A model generated the notes under the pieces. It worked only from the letters and a program-made list of their open reading frames with translations. It was not told where the DNA came from and did no database searches. Positions 16,349 to 25,784 of a stretch of 64,000 nucleotides of DNA are shown here, in pieces; position 1 is the stretch's first letter; each line of letters begins with the position of its first letter. Source of the DNA: Bacteroidales bacterium UBA1374 (GTDB taxonomy: Bacteria > Bacteroidota > Bacteroidia > Bacteroidales > UBA932); the NCBI GenBank assembly GCA_002305545.1, contig DBRG01000004.1, positions 97,762 through 161,761 on the forward strand, given 5' to 3'. The position numbers were made by a program, and so were the translations under genes.

Positions 16349-18451
16349 ATGAGAAAAACACTGTTGTTATTATTAATAGGCTTACTTATAGCCTGTACAT
16401 CTGATCCCATGAAAAACAATCCTTTATTACAGGAGTACGATACTCCTTTCCAGACACCTCCTTTTGACAAGATCAAAACGGAGCATTACATGCCTGCCAT
16501 CCGGGAAGCTATGGCGCAACACCGGGCAGAGATAGATGCCATTGTCAACAACCAGGATGAACCCACCTTTGAAAATACCGTCGCCGCCTATGACCGGGCA
16601 GGGGAACTCCTGGGCAGGGTGAATGCTGCATTTTACACAAAAAACAGCGCCGACACCGATGAAGAATTACAGGCCCTGGCCCGTGAAATCACCCCTGAAC
16701 TGACCAGCCACCGCAATGAAATACAACTTAATCCAGTTCTATTTGAAAGGATCAGTACCTTGTACCAGAAACGCAGTGAACTGAACCTGGATCCGCAACA
16801 GATGCGGACACTGGAAAAGTATTATGATGACTTTGTCCGGGGTGGTGCCGCTTTATCCGAAAAGGATAAGGAAACACTTAAAGACATCAACACGCAGCTG
16901 TCCAACCTGAGCCTTCAGTTCAGTCAAAACCTGCTGGCCGAGACCAATGCGTTCAAGATGGTAGTGGATAACGTGGAAGACCTGGCCGGACTGCCCGAAA
17001 GCAATGTGCGTGCTGCTGCAAACCTGGCAACATCGCTTGGAATGGAAGGCAAGTACGTCTTTACACCCAACAAACCCTCCTGGATACCATTCCTGCAATA
17101 CGTTCACAACCGGGACCTGAGGGAAAAACTGTACAAGGGGTATTTCATGCGGGGAGATAACAACAATACAAACGACAACAAAGAGATCATAGGCAAGATT
17201 GTCAACCTGAGGGTACGCCGCTCCAAACTCCTGGGATTCGACACCTACGCCGATTTTGTGCTGGTAAACAATATGGCCAAAACACCGGAAACCGTGGTTT
17301 CCTTCCTGCAAAGGGTCTGGGATCCTGCCCTGAAAGTGGCAAAGGAAGAACTGGCTGCCATGCAGAAAATTGCCGATGCAGAAGGTGCCGGGGTCAAGCT
17401 GGAAAGCTGGGATTGGTGGTATTATGCAGAAAAACTGCGCAAGGAAAAATACGACCTGGACGAACAGCAGATCAAACCCTATCTGAAGTTGGAAAACGTA
17501 AGGGACGGACTGTTTTATGTTGCCAACAAGCTGTATGGCCTGACCTTTGAAAAGCGGACAGACATCCCGGTGTACAATCCTTCTGTGGAGACCTATGAAG
17601 TAAAAGACAGGGACAGCAGTCACCTGGCCATCCTTTACCTGGATTACCCCACGCGCGAAGGCAAGAATGCCGGTGCCTGGTGTTCCGGCCTGCGCAGCTA
17701 CAAAAAACTGCCCGATGGCAGAGAACAATTCCCGATAGTTACGGTAACAACCAATTTCCCCGAACCGGTTGACGATCAACCGGTATTACTGAGCTGGGAC
17801 GAAGCAGAAACCCTGTTCCACGAGTTCGGACATGCCCTGGAAGGATTCTTTGGTCGTGGCGATTATGACCGGATATGCGGTGCCTTGCCCCGCGACATGG
17901 TAGAATTGCCTTCCCAGATCAATGAGCATTGGGCCATACAGCCCGAAGTACTACAGGTATATGCCCGCCATTATCAAACCGGTGAGCCCATGCCCGAAGA
18001 TTTGATCCAAAAGCTGGTGAACAGCAGTACTTTCAATCAGGGTTTCATGACCGTTGAATTTATCGCCGCCGCCCTGCTGGACATGGAATGGCATGCTGCA
18101 ACGGAAGAACAGGTATACGACGTGAATGAATTCGAGAAGAATGCGCTGAAGAAATACGGACTCATTGATGAAATAATACCCAGGTACCGCTCTACCTATT
18201 ATTCGCACATTTTCAGCGGAGGATATGCCGTGGGGTATTATGTTTATCTGTGGGCCGAGATACTGGACGCCGATGCCTTTGATGCCTTTAAGGAGGCAGG
18301 GGATATCTTTGACCAGGAAACCGCCGGGAAATTCCGCAAACACATCCTTACCGAAGGCGGATGGGGCGAGCCCATGGATCAGTACCTGCTTTTCCGGGGA
18401 AAACAACCGACTGAAATCCCGTTGCTGCGCAACAGGGGTTTACTGAAATAA
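16349..18451 (+). CDS. dcp: M3 family zinc metallopeptidase, peptidyl-dipeptidase-like lipoprotein
   Basis: A 700-residue protein starting MRKTLLLLLIGLLIACTSD, a lipoprotein signal. The zinc site is His491-Glu-Phe-Gly-His495 in ETLFHEFGHALEGFF, and the third ligand region is ELPSQINEHW. The length and the N-terminal helical region (NPLLQEYDTPFQTPPFDKIKTEHY) match Dcp/oligopeptidase A enzymes, which cut dipeptides or short peptides from peptide substrates. The signal puts it in the periplasm or on a membrane. Start: ATG at 16349; upstream frame overlaps the glycosyltransferase. Followed 4 bases later by the next gene. Confidence 0.9.
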   Translation: MRKTLLLLLIGLLIACTSDPMKNNPLLQEYDTPFQTPPFDKIKTEHYMPAIREAMAQHRAEIDAIVNNQDEPTFENTVAAYDRAGELLGRVNAAFYTKNSADTDEELQALAREITPELTSHRNEIQLNPVLFERISTLYQKRSELNLDPQQMRTLEKYYDDFVRGGAALSEKDKETLKDINTQLSNLSLQFSQNLLAETNAFKMVVDNVEDLAGLPESNVRAAANLATSLGMEGKYVFTPNKPSWIPFLQYVHNRDLREKLYKGYFMRGDNNNTNDNKEIIGKIVNLRVRRSKLLGFDTYADFVLVNNMAKTPETVVSFLQRVWDPALKVAKEELAAMQKIADAEGAGVKLESWDWWYYAEKLRKEKYDLDEQQIKPYLKLENVRDGLFYVANKLYGLTFEKRTDIPVYNPSVETYEVKDRDSSHLAILYLDYPTREGKNAGAWCSGLRSYKKLPDGREQFPIVTVTTNFPEPVDDQPVLLSWDEAETLFHEFGHALEGFFGRGDYDRICGALPRDMVELPSQINEHWAIQPEVLQVYARHYQTGEPMPEDLIQKLVNSSTFNQGFMTVEFIAAALLDMEWHAATEEQVYDVNEFEKNALKKYGLIDEIIPRYRSTYYSHIFSGGYAVGYYVYLWAEILDADAFDAFKEAGDIFDQETAGKFRKHILTEGGWGEPMDQYLLFRGKQPTEIPLLRNRGLLK

Positions 18452-18455
18452 AACC

Positions 18456-19658
18456 ATGAAATATAAAATCATACTTCTGATGCTGGGGGTGTGGGCTGCA
18501 GCAGCCTGCACCCATACAGCAACCAGTACGGGGGTACCGGCTGCATCGCCGCAATCCGTGGGGTTTGACCCGGAACGTCTTGCGCTTGTTGACGGGGTGA
18601 TAGAAGATGCCATCAAATCAGAAGACATTCCCGGAGCTGTTCTTGCCGTTGTCCGCCATGACAGGATCGCATACCTGAAAGCCTATGGCAACCGGCAGCT
18701 GATCCCCGATACGCTTCCCATGACAGTGGAAACGGTTTTTGACCTGGCTTCAGTCAGCAAATGCGTGGGTACGACCTTAAGCATCATGCAACTGGTAGAA
18801 ACCGGCCGGTTACGTCTCATGGACCAGGTAGATCAGTACCTGCCCGGATTTCAACCCTGGACAGATCCTGAAACAGGCTCCAGTGTAGCCATCACGATAG
18901 AAGACCTGATGACCCATACCTCGGGACTGCCACCTTACGGACCTACGCAGGAATTGATTGAGCGTTACGGATCTCCCAATCCGCAAGGGCTTATGGAATA
19001 CATCTGCCAATGCCCCAGGGATTTCAAACCAAAGACCGGGTATCAGTACAGTTGTTTGAATTTCATTACATTACAAAATGTTCTGGAAAAGATCACCGGA
19101 GAGACGCTGGCCAGTTATGCCCAGGAAAATGTTTTTGACCGCCTCGGCTTACAACATACCGCCTACATGCCCCAGGGAGAGACGCTGGCTTTATGCGCTC
19201 CCACAGAGTTGCAGGAAGACGGGTTGCCCCTGGTGGGACAGGTTCATGACCCGCTGGCACGGTTGCTCAACGGGGGAAATTCCGGTAACGCAGGGGTATT
19301 CTCCAATGCAGAGGACCTGGCGGTCATTGCCGTGGCCCTGCTCAACGGCGGGGAAGTGAACGGCAAACGCATCCTGGGACCTCTGACGGTGAAAGCCATG
19401 GAACGGGTGCCGGAACCGGTTGCTGCTTTCGGGCGTACACTGGGCTGGGGCCGGGCCGGATCCTGGAACGGGAATCTTTTCAATCCCCAAACGGTTTACG
19501 GACACACCGGCTACACAGGTACCTGCATGGTAATTGATCCTGAATCCGATACGGCTTTCATCTTGCTGGCCAACCGGGTGCACCCCTACGATGACGGGGC
19601 TGCCGTAAGCATGCGCACCCGTGTGGCCAATATTGTGGCCGGGGCAATCATGGAGTAA
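18456..19658 (+). CDS. Beta-lactamase-fold serine hydrolase lipoprotein
   Basis: A 400-residue protein. A lipoprotein signal (LGVWAAAACTHT) leads into a class C beta-lactamase / DD-peptidase fold. The SxxK motif is Ser99-Val-Ser-Lys102 (FDLASVSKCVGTTL), the YxN-like motif is YSCLNF, and the KTG position carries HTG in YGHTGYTGTCMV. Proteins with this combination include esterases, DD-peptidases and amidases, so the substrate cannot be fixed; a true beta-lactamase is less likely. It probably shares a transcript with the M3 peptidase gene 4 bases upstream. Confidence 0.88.
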   Translation: MKYKIILLMLGVWAAAACTHTATSTGVPAASPQSVGFDPERLALVDGVIEDAIKSEDIPGAVLAVVRHDRIAYLKAYGNRQLIPDTLPMTVETVFDLASVSKCVGTTLSIMQLVETGRLRLMDQVDQYLPGFQPWTDPETGSSVAITIEDLMTHTSGLPPYGPTQELIERYGSPNPQGLMEYICQCPRDFKPKTGYQYSCLNFITLQNVLEKITGETLASYAQENVFDRLGLQHTAYMPQGETLALCAPTELQEDGLPLVGQVHDPLARLLNGGNSGNAGVFSNAEDLAVIAVALLNGGEVNGKRILGPLTVKAMERVPEPVAAFGRTLGWGRAGSWNGNLFNPQTVYGHTGYTGTCMVIDPESDTAFILLANRVHPYDDGAAVSMRTRVANIVAGAIME

Positions 19659-19724
19659 CAGGTGAAACCGGCACAATAACGGGTGTTGCTTTTTTAACCG
19701 AGGCTTAAATCCTTTCCTGCTGAC

Positions 19725-19798
19725 GGTCGCTTGACGGCTAAGATCGGAGCGCTTTTTCCTTTAAGCCGAGGCGCTCCGATCTTAGCCGCCAAGCGACC
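19725..19798. repeat. REP-like palindrome 3
   Basis: 28-base arms (19725-19752 and 19771-19798) pair with one G.T-type difference. The left arm begins GGTCGCTTG and ends GGAGCGC. The 18-base loop is a T-run, then TTTAAGCCGAG, the same form as copy 1. It is the longest clean stem of the family in the window. Confidence 0.85.
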
Positions 19799-19802
19799 TT
19801 AC

Positions 19803-19933
19803 AGTTATTCGTATTGCTGCTCCAACAGTCGACCAGTGAACCTTCAAGGCTGATCTTCAAGGTGGTGCGCCAAAGGCCTTTGGCGCTAATAATATGCTGC
19901 TTCGCAGCACCAATCATTGTTCCCGGCTGCTTT
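19803..19933. repeat. Mosaic core, inverted copy of 1999-2108
   Basis: Contains the perfect palindrome GCGCCAAAGGCCTTTGGCGC (19867-19886) and the small hairpin GCTGCTTCGCAGC (about 19894-19906). It matches the reverse complement of 1999-2108 over most of its length. It joins REP-like palindrome 3 to hairpin cassettes, the same order as at 1771-2198 but inverted. Confidence 0.75.
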
Positions 19934-19935
19934 AC

Positions 19936-20108
19936 GGGAGGTGGAAAGTAACAACCATATTACATAAACGCTTAACACGCTGTATGTGTGCGCGTTAAAG
20001 GAGTTGGAACCTCATGCGCCAAATTTGGGACAGAAATTATATAAACGCAAGTATATTAGATAATTACAGTTTATTTGCATCAAAAATGGCGCGGGAGGTT
20101 CCACCTCC
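19936..20108. repeat. Hairpin cassettes H3 and H4
   Basis: H3 starts with GGGAGGTGGAAAGTAAC (19936-19952) and has the inner stem AACGCTTAACAC / GTGTGCGCGTT; its right arm has diverged. H4 has left arm GGAGTTGGAACCTCATGCGCC-type sequence (20000-20020) and right arm 20088-20108, pairing at 18 of 21 positions, with 67 bases between, the same distance as in H1. H3 matches the inverted right part of H2. Confidence 0.65.
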
Positions 20109-20145
20109 TTTTTCTGGCTGACGCTGCTGCCACGGGCAGAAATGG

Positions 20146-20264
20146 GTGCTTCGCACACTTGACTAGTGTGACTCATTATCAGCTACTTACACAATGCATA
20201 CCCCGGGGGTGCGAATTGCATAACACATTGAATAACAGGCAAAAGAACAAAGTATGCGAAGCAC
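20146..20264. repeat. 119-bp structured unit A
   Basis: Bounded by GTGCTTCGCACAC (20146-20158) and GTATGCGAAGCAC (20252-20264), which pair. Inside are TGACTCATTATCAGCTACTTA and a hairpin GCATACCCC / GGGGGTGC followed by GAATTGCATAA. Unit B (31287-31405) has the same length, the same internal order and the same orientation. It directly precedes REP-like palindrome 4. Confidence 0.75.
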
Positions 20265-20281
20265 TCGTTTGCAATCGCTGA

Positions 20282-20338
20282 CACCACAAGGAACGGAGCG
20301 CCTCGGCGTACCCAAAAAGCTCTCCGTTCCTTGTGGTG
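20282..20338. repeat. REP-like palindrome 4
   Basis: Perfect 17-bp arms: CACCACAAGGAACGGAG (20282-20298) and its complement at 20322-20338. The loop holds GCCTCGGCG then CCCAAAAAGC, so this copy is inverted relative to copies 1 and 3. The flanks carry ATCGCTGA and CAGTGACCG, related to the GGTCGCTG border of other copies. Confidence 0.85.
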
Positions 20339-20423
20339 CCAGTGACCGCAGCAGCACCTTCCAGATTTGCATGTCTGCTTTTGGGTAGCATTGGTGCAAA
20401 AACGACTGTACGATGGTCTTATA

Positions 20424-20459
20424 TAAAAAGAGGGGGTGACTAAAAAGTAGTAACCCCCT
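20424..20459 (-). terminator. Terminator after the first susD gene
   Basis: GGGGGTGACTA (20432-20442) pairs with TAGTAACCCCC (20448-20458) with one mismatch. Read on the minus strand the stem is followed by TCTTTTTATAT. It closes the minus-strand SusC/SusD operon. The hairpin at 31155-31189 after the other susD has a nearly identical core. Confidence 0.8.
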
Positions 20460-20489
20460 GGCAATTTAAGAAGAGTAATTCCGCTTGTA

Positions 20490-22337
20490 TTATTCCTGTG
20501 TGGAATCCCACCAAACATTGATGGTCCAGACATCGTCAGCACTGTTCCACTGATCGAGGGAAGTGTTGGCTCCCGGAACTTCTGCACCAATAGCGTGCAG
20601 GTTTTTGGAGTTATAGTTAAGCTCGTGTGAGCACTGACGCCAACGACGGAACTGTTTACCTGTAGGGATACCCTTTTGGGCAGCTGCGCTCTTTGAGTAG
20701 AATGCAGGCATATCCCAGTTCAGGAACAAATCAGGATCAAAATCGTAACGGCGCATGTCGTTCCATATTTCTACGGAGAAATGGAGTGCAATACGTTTTT
20801 GCGTCAAAATCTTGCCAAGCGTAAGATTAGCTGCCGTGCCAATACCATTGTTCAGGAAGTTTGTTATGTCTGCCTGTGCCATTGGAGCGAAAGACGGGCA
20901 GCTGGCGAGGTCCTGATCCTCTGCACACCAGGCTTCCAGTTTCACATTCATAAAATCAATGCTGGCTTTAATACCTTCTTTGTAAGCATTAAAAGCTTCA
21001 GATTTATTACCCTGGTTGAACAATACTTCTGCTTTAATGAAGCAAGCCTCTGAATAAGTTCCCATATAGGTTGGAGAAGAAACACGGGTGTAAAAAGAGC
21101 CCGATTCTCTTGTATCATCGTTACCGGCAACCCTCCTATATAGAAGGTCCACATTGGAAGCGTAGCCCTTGGAGGAACTGGTGCTTTCTACATAAACGGT
21201 GTCACCCATACGAGCAGGAGAGTCGCTGTCTATATACCATTTATTGTTTTTAAATCCGGCTCTTAGCGGGCCACCAACAAGGTTGGGCGCATTGGAAGAT
21301 GTCATATCTATACCCAATGAACGTCTCCAATTACCGCTCCATTTAATTTCCTGGGGCGAGGAATCAGATTTCCTAGACCAGGCCCAGGGAATGATTTTGT
21401 CTGCACGCGGGTCTTCTATACCGTTGTCGGCAAAATTGGTAAGGTTATCATAGAGAGTTTTAGTAACCATATAACCAGCATTCATCCCGCATACGGAATA
21501 AAGAGGTGAATAATCTACAGGTTCGTTCCAACCTAAAACGTCGTGTGTGGTGCCATTGTCGTCTGTATGGTTGATAACCGTGTTATCGTTGTTGCTTAAC
21601 GGGCCCTTGGAAAGTGCATCCAAAATGGCGGCGGCATCGTATTTCCCTTCCAGGTAACTGCCAGCAGCCTTTTTGCTCAATTTGACGCAGTAACGGGCTT
21701 TCAACAGATGTGCAAATTTGACCCATTTGTTTACATCCCCGTTGTTCCAATAGTCACCCTGCGACAAAGCCGGGACAGAAGGGTCCTGTGATTTTTGCAG
21801 CAATGCAATACCTTCGTCCAATTCATTCAGACAACCCAGGTAAATGGTTTTGCCATTATCATAGGTAGGAGTGGCGTTCTCGCCTACAGCGTCAGTGTAG
21901 GGCATTTCACCGTAAATATCGGTCATTAGCATAAAACCATAGGCACGTATGACTTTGGCAACACCGGCATAATGCCAGGCTTCGGCTTCCATGGCCTTGT
22001 TGTACATATCCTCAATGTTACAGGCTGCGCCTACAAACCACCATTGATAGGGCGTAGTAGTGGCGCCAGTTTGCGGATTCCAATAAGACATATGCCAGTA
22101 AGTGCTGCCATTGTAATACCTTGTCCAGTCTCCCATAGACATGCTGGAACGCCACGCGGCAAATTGATTGGCACTATTGGTGTAGAACTCGATATGCGCC
22201 AGACGGCTGGAAAACGTGGCACTCATGGAAGAGGGATTCTCCGGGTCTACGTTGACATTAAGCCAATCGTTGCAAGAAGACAGTGACACGCCAATCAGGA
22301 AAGTGGCACATAGTATAATTGATCGAATTGATTTCAT
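20490..22337 (-). CDS. SusD/RagB-like nutrient-binding outer-membrane lipoprotein
   Basis: A 615-residue protein. Signal MKSIRSIILCATFLIGVSLSSCNDW has a lipobox Cys near 22. The start of the mature protein, LNVNVDPENPSSMSATF, is the form seen in the SusD-like_2 subgroup rather than classic glycan SusD. The body has the long TPR-like helices of SusD proteins (EAEAWHYAGVAKVIRAYGFMLMTDIYGEMPYTDAV). SusD proteins act as lids on the SusC channel and bind the nutrient on the cell surface. The gene follows its susC after 33 bases. The DNA is A/T-rich (25 G/C in bases 21901-21960). The ligand is unknown; this subgroup often has no enzyme genes next to it. Confidence 0.92.
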   Translation of the reverse strand: MKSIRSIILCATFLIGVSLSSCNDWLNVNVDPENPSSMSATFSSRLAHIEFYTNSANQFAAWRSSMSMGDWTRYYNGSTYWHMSYWNPQTGATTTPYQWWFVGAACNIEDMYNKAMEAEAWHYAGVAKVIRAYGFMLMTDIYGEMPYTDAVGENATPTYDNGKTIYLGCLNELDEGIALLQKSQDPSVPALSQGDYWNNGDVNKWVKFAHLLKARYCVKLSKKAAGSYLEGKYDAAAILDALSKGPLSNNDNTVINHTDDNGTTHDVLGWNEPVDYSPLYSVCGMNAGYMVTKTLYDNLTNFADNGIEDPRADKIIPWAWSRKSDSSPQEIKWSGNWRRSLGIDMTSSNAPNLVGGPLRAGFKNNKWYIDSDSPARMGDTVYVESTSSSKGYASNVDLLYRRVAGNDDTRESGSFYTRVSSPTYMGTYSEACFIKAEVLFNQGNKSEAFNAYKEGIKASIDFMNVKLEAWCAEDQDLASCPSFAPMAQADITNFLNNGIGTAANLTLGKILTQKRIALHFSVEIWNDMRRYDFDPDLFLNWDMPAFYSKSAAAQKGIPTGKQFRRWRQCSHELNYNSKNLHAIGAEVPGANTSLDQWNSADDVWTINVWWDSTQE

Positions 22338-22370
22338 AAGATTACTTTTTTAAATATTTATAAAACATAT

Positions 22371-25300
22371 TTAGAAAGTCAAGTTAAGACCAAATGTCAT
22401 ACCCGATGTAGCAGGTACCCCTAAATAGTCAAATCCGACAGAAGAAGAACCACCTACACCGGCACCGGATGCTGCAACTTCGGGGTCTCCCTCATAGTTT
22501 GTGAAAAGAAGTATATTGTTGGCAGAAGCTATAACAGAGGCACGTTTTATAAAACTGAGCTTGTTAATTTTAGGAAGTGTGTAGGATACAGAAAGGGTAC
22601 GCAGTCTTAACAAGTTCACTGATGTGATATAATTGGCCGTCTCTTTGGGGTAGTACGTCTGGTAATAACTTTGTATAATATTATAGCCACTTGTTTCTAT
22701 ACCATTGAATAAGTAAGTTTCATTGATATTCCAGCTGTTGGTAACCGGATTTCCATCGACATCTACACCGGATACGGTAAGGGTTTGGTTACGAACATCA
22801 CCGGAAAATTTGCTGACACCGGTATAATCCATAGCGTAGCGTGTACCATTGATTACGTCACCGCCCATGCGAAATTCCCACAACATGTTGAAAGAGAAAT
22901 TTTTCCAGGTTAATGTATTGTTAAAACCACCGCTGAATGTTGCTTCACGGTTACCTACCTGGGATAAGGAAGTAGTATAGGTAGGCATACCATTCTTATC
23001 AAGAATGATGTCTCCGGTTTCGTTTCTCTTCCATTCTGTACCGGCAATTGCCATAAAGTTGCCACCATTAAAAGAGGCAGCCTGTGCACCTGCATATTGA
23101 ACATCTGTAACATACATAACGTCCATACCTTCAGGAAGGCCATCCAGTGTGCCACGGTTCCCGGCCATATTCAGGCCCATATCCCAGGTGAAATTCTTCC
23201 GTTCAATGGGTGTACCTGATATGGATAACTCCATACCTTTATTGTACACATTACCCGCGTTGATGGAACAGAAAATATAACCGGTAGACTGAGGACCGCG
23301 GGGGCTGAGAATCTGGTTGTAGGAGTCGTTGGTATAATAAGCGTAGTCAACATGTAAACGATTGTTAAAGAAGCTCAGTTCTAACCCAATTTCAGTCGAT
23401 TTGGTCATCTCTGGTTTTAAGTAAGGATTACCACGTGTCCATGAATTGCCTACCCCCACTTTTCCACCCAGATAAGTACCCACGGGCCACAAAGCCGTAT
23501 TGGTTTCGTAGGCTCCGGTGTCTTTCCCCACCTTAGCCCAGGATACACGGATTTTACCGAATGTAAGGATATCTTTTGATAAAAGACCTGCATTTTGCAG
23601 AGGTTCAGTGAATACAACAGCACCACTAACCGAGGGGTAGAAATAGGAACGATTTTCTATGGGAAGTGTAGAAGTCCAGTCGTTTCGCCCGGTAACAGTC
23701 AGGTACAGCGTATTCTTCCAGGAAGCCCGGAATTCACCGAACACCCCAACCAAACGTTTCTTTAGTGCACTGTGTGAGAACGCTTTGTTCTCTGTGGTTG
23801 CATTGGCATAGGAGTAGAAATCGGGAACAGAGAAGTTATATGCCATCTTGTAGTTGTAGTCTGTTTCTGTATCGTCAAGGGCAGCACCTAACAGGAGGTT
23901 AAAATCAAAATCCCCGAATTGTTTTGACATATTTGATATCAGGTAGTGTGACAGATATTGGAAACGCTTGCTATTGTCACTCATCATCCCGTTTTGCCAT
24001 ATTTGTTTATTGACACCACCGGCAGCAATACGGTTGGCACTTTCCTGAAGATAAGAGTCAACGCCCAAACGGTATTGTATAAACCACCATTTGGTAATAT
24101 CGGCTTTAACGCTTACGTTTGCTGTAAGACGTTCGTTGTCTTCATACATCTTGTTTCTGTTGATTTGCCAATACGGGTTATCCCTTTCTTCCCAGGGATC
24201 CAGCCTGTCACCGAACATTTGATAACGGGAACCGTCTTCGTTGGCATAATGAGTCATATCATCAAACGGAGACCAGTTGTATACTCCATAAAGAGTACCT
24301 GTTCCGGATGAACCGTACAGCCCGGCACCGGTGAGGGTCCTGTCTGTGTGGGCCTGTGAATAGGCAGCATTAACAGCAAACGTGAAAATGCCGGCTCTTT
24401 GTTCGCCGTTGAAACGGAAAGAATATTTATTGTACCCGGTTTCAGGGACGAGACCCTGTTGGTCAAAATAGGATCCGGATAAATAGAAATTGTTATTTTT
24501 TGTACCACCGGCAATACTCAAACTCTCATCATAGATATTACCACCCTGAAAAAAATCCCCTATGTTGTCATATGTGGTTTTATTGGATTTTTCACCCCAG
24601 GAGTTATAGGAGAAGTCGTTAAACACAGTTCCCGTATAGTTTTTCTTGTTATCGTACTGGTCTTCCATGTAACCTCTTGTGAACTGAGTTTGTACCTCGG
24701 GCAGGCTCTTAGCCCAGGAAGTGGTGAATTTGGAGTTGAAATTGACTTCAACCATACCTTCTTTCCCTTTCTTGGTGGTAATAAGAACAACACCGTTAGC
24801 AGCACGTGAACCGTAAAGAGCAGAGGCGGCGGGACCTTTAAGAATAGATATATTCTCAATATCCTCGGGATTCATGTCCATGATACGGTTAGAAGTTGTG
24901 GTGGCAGCGCGGTAGGATCCGTCAAACGCCGAGTTACCTACCATGGTAGAAGAGTTATCGTAAATAACACCATCAACAACAAACAGAGGCTGGTTGTCTT
25001 TACCTTCTGAGCCAGATGTTCCTCCACGTAAAATGATCTGAGCACCTGAACCGGCAGCCCCGGAAGATTGGGTAATATTTACCCCGGCAATTTTACCGGA
25101 AAGAGAAGAAATCGGATTGGCTGTTTTGTATCTCATAAGTTCGGTTGAAGCAAGATCTTCTACAGCGTATCCTAAAGATTTTCTTTCTTTCTTAATACCG
25201 AAGGCAGTTACAACCATTTCCTCAAGCAAAAAAGCATCTTCTTCCATTACGACATCTATCACAGACCTGTTGTTTATGACAACAAGTGTTTCTTTGTAAC

Positions 25301-25544
25301 CGATGGAAGAGAATACCAACGTACCATTTGCAGGAGCTGATGGTATGCTGTACGCCCCGTCAATGTCGGTAGATGTACCTGTATTTGTACCCTGTATAAG
25401 GACATAGGCTCCAATGATCGGGTCACCGTTCAGGTCAGTTACCTTTCCGGTAACATTTAAGTTTTGAGCCCAAATAGTTCCCATTGAGAGAACCAGGGCT
25501 AACATGGTCACCAAAAGGCGACCGCTTTTTTTGTAAACATCCAT
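22371..25544 (-). CDS. SusC/RagA-like TonB-dependent outer-membrane transporter
   Basis: A 1057-residue protein. After a signal peptide (ending IWAQ) comes a carboxypeptidase-regulatory-like domain (NVTGKVTDLNGDPIIGAYVLI...GYKETLVVI), then the TonB-box region LEEMVVTAFGIKKERKSLGYAVEDL, the plug (VNITQSSGAAGSGAQIILRGG, PLFVVDGVIYDN, ILKGPAASALYGSRAANGVVLITTKKG) and a 22-strand barrel ending in GMTFGLNLTF. No N-terminal STN signalling domain is present, so it is unlikely to signal through an anti-sigma factor. It imports a nutrient together with the SusD partner 33 bases downstream. It is A/T-rich compared with the other SusC here (22 G/C in bases 22501-22560). Confidence 0.94.
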   Translation of the reverse strand: MDVYKKSGRLLVTMLALVLSMGTIWAQNLNVTGKVTDLNGDPIIGAYVLIQGTNTGTSTDIDGAYSIPSAPANGTLVFSSIGYKETLVVINNRSVIDVVMEEDAFLLEEMVVTAFGIKKERKSLGYAVEDLASTELMRYKTANPISSLSGKIAGVNITQSSGAAGSGAQIILRGGTSGSEGKDNQPLFVVDGVIYDNSSTMVGNSAFDGSYRAATTTSNRIMDMNPEDIENISILKGPAASALYGSRAANGVVLITTKKGKEGMVEVNFNSKFTTSWAKSLPEVQTQFTRGYMEDQYDNKKNYTGTVFNDFSYNSWGEKSNKTTYDNIGDFFQGGNIYDESLSIAGGTKNNNFYLSGSYFDQQGLVPETGYNKYSFRFNGEQRAGIFTFAVNAAYSQAHTDRTLTGAGLYGSSGTGTLYGVYNWSPFDDMTHYANEDGSRYQMFGDRLDPWEERDNPYWQINRNKMYEDNERLTANVSVKADITKWWFIQYRLGVDSYLQESANRIAAGGVNKQIWQNGMMSDNSKRFQYLSHYLISNMSKQFGDFDFNLLLGAALDDTETDYNYKMAYNFSVPDFYSYANATTENKAFSHSALKKRLVGVFGEFRASWKNTLYLTVTGRNDWTSTLPIENRSYFYPSVSGAVVFTEPLQNAGLLSKDILTFGKIRVSWAKVGKDTGAYETNTALWPVGTYLGGKVGVGNSWTRGNPYLKPEMTKSTEIGLELSFFNNRLHVDYAYYTNDSYNQILSPRGPQSTGYIFCSINAGNVYNKGMELSISGTPIERKNFTWDMGLNMAGNRGTLDGLPEGMDVMYVTDVQYAGAQAASFNGGNFMAIAGTEWKRNETGDIILDKNGMPTYTTSLSQVGNREATFSGGFNNTLTWKNFSFNMLWEFRMGGDVINGTRYAMDYTGVSKFSGDVRNQTLTVSGVDVDGNPVTNSWNINETYLFNGIETSGYNIIQSYYQTYYPKETANYITSVNLLRLRTLSVSYTLPKINKLSFIKRASVIASANNILLFTNYEGDPEVAASGAGVGGSSSVGFDYLGVPATSGMTFGLNLTF

Positions 25545-25784
25545 AAGTAATTATTTTAGGTTAAATTAATAAGGTAACGGTTCGTTATTTATGGCTGGCA
25601 ATAGTCTTCAAATGTAACTAAAATATGCTGTCGGTATTCATTTATGAAAGATATTTTCTTAAATTCGCAAAATAGTATAACTTCAGTTCGTTCGCATTGC
25701 TCCCTCAGATTGTTCCACTTTTCACTGTTAACTCTATGCTCTTTTAACCTATTTTATCCATTTCTAACCTAAACAACTTAACCT
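25545..25784. other. Divergent regulatory region between two susC genes
   Basis: 240 bases between two susC start codons. It must hold both promoters, but I see no full TTTG-N19-TAnnTTTG match on either strand. Before the plus-strand gene AACCTA occurs three times in about 45 bases (within TTTTAACCTATTTT, TCTAACCTAAAC and CTTAACCTATG). No small gene is visible. Confidence 0.4.

Noticed and set aside
20075..20281. 68-codon open frame between serine hydrolase and susD
   Set aside because: It covers hairpin H4's arm, unit A and the palindrome start; repeats explain it better.
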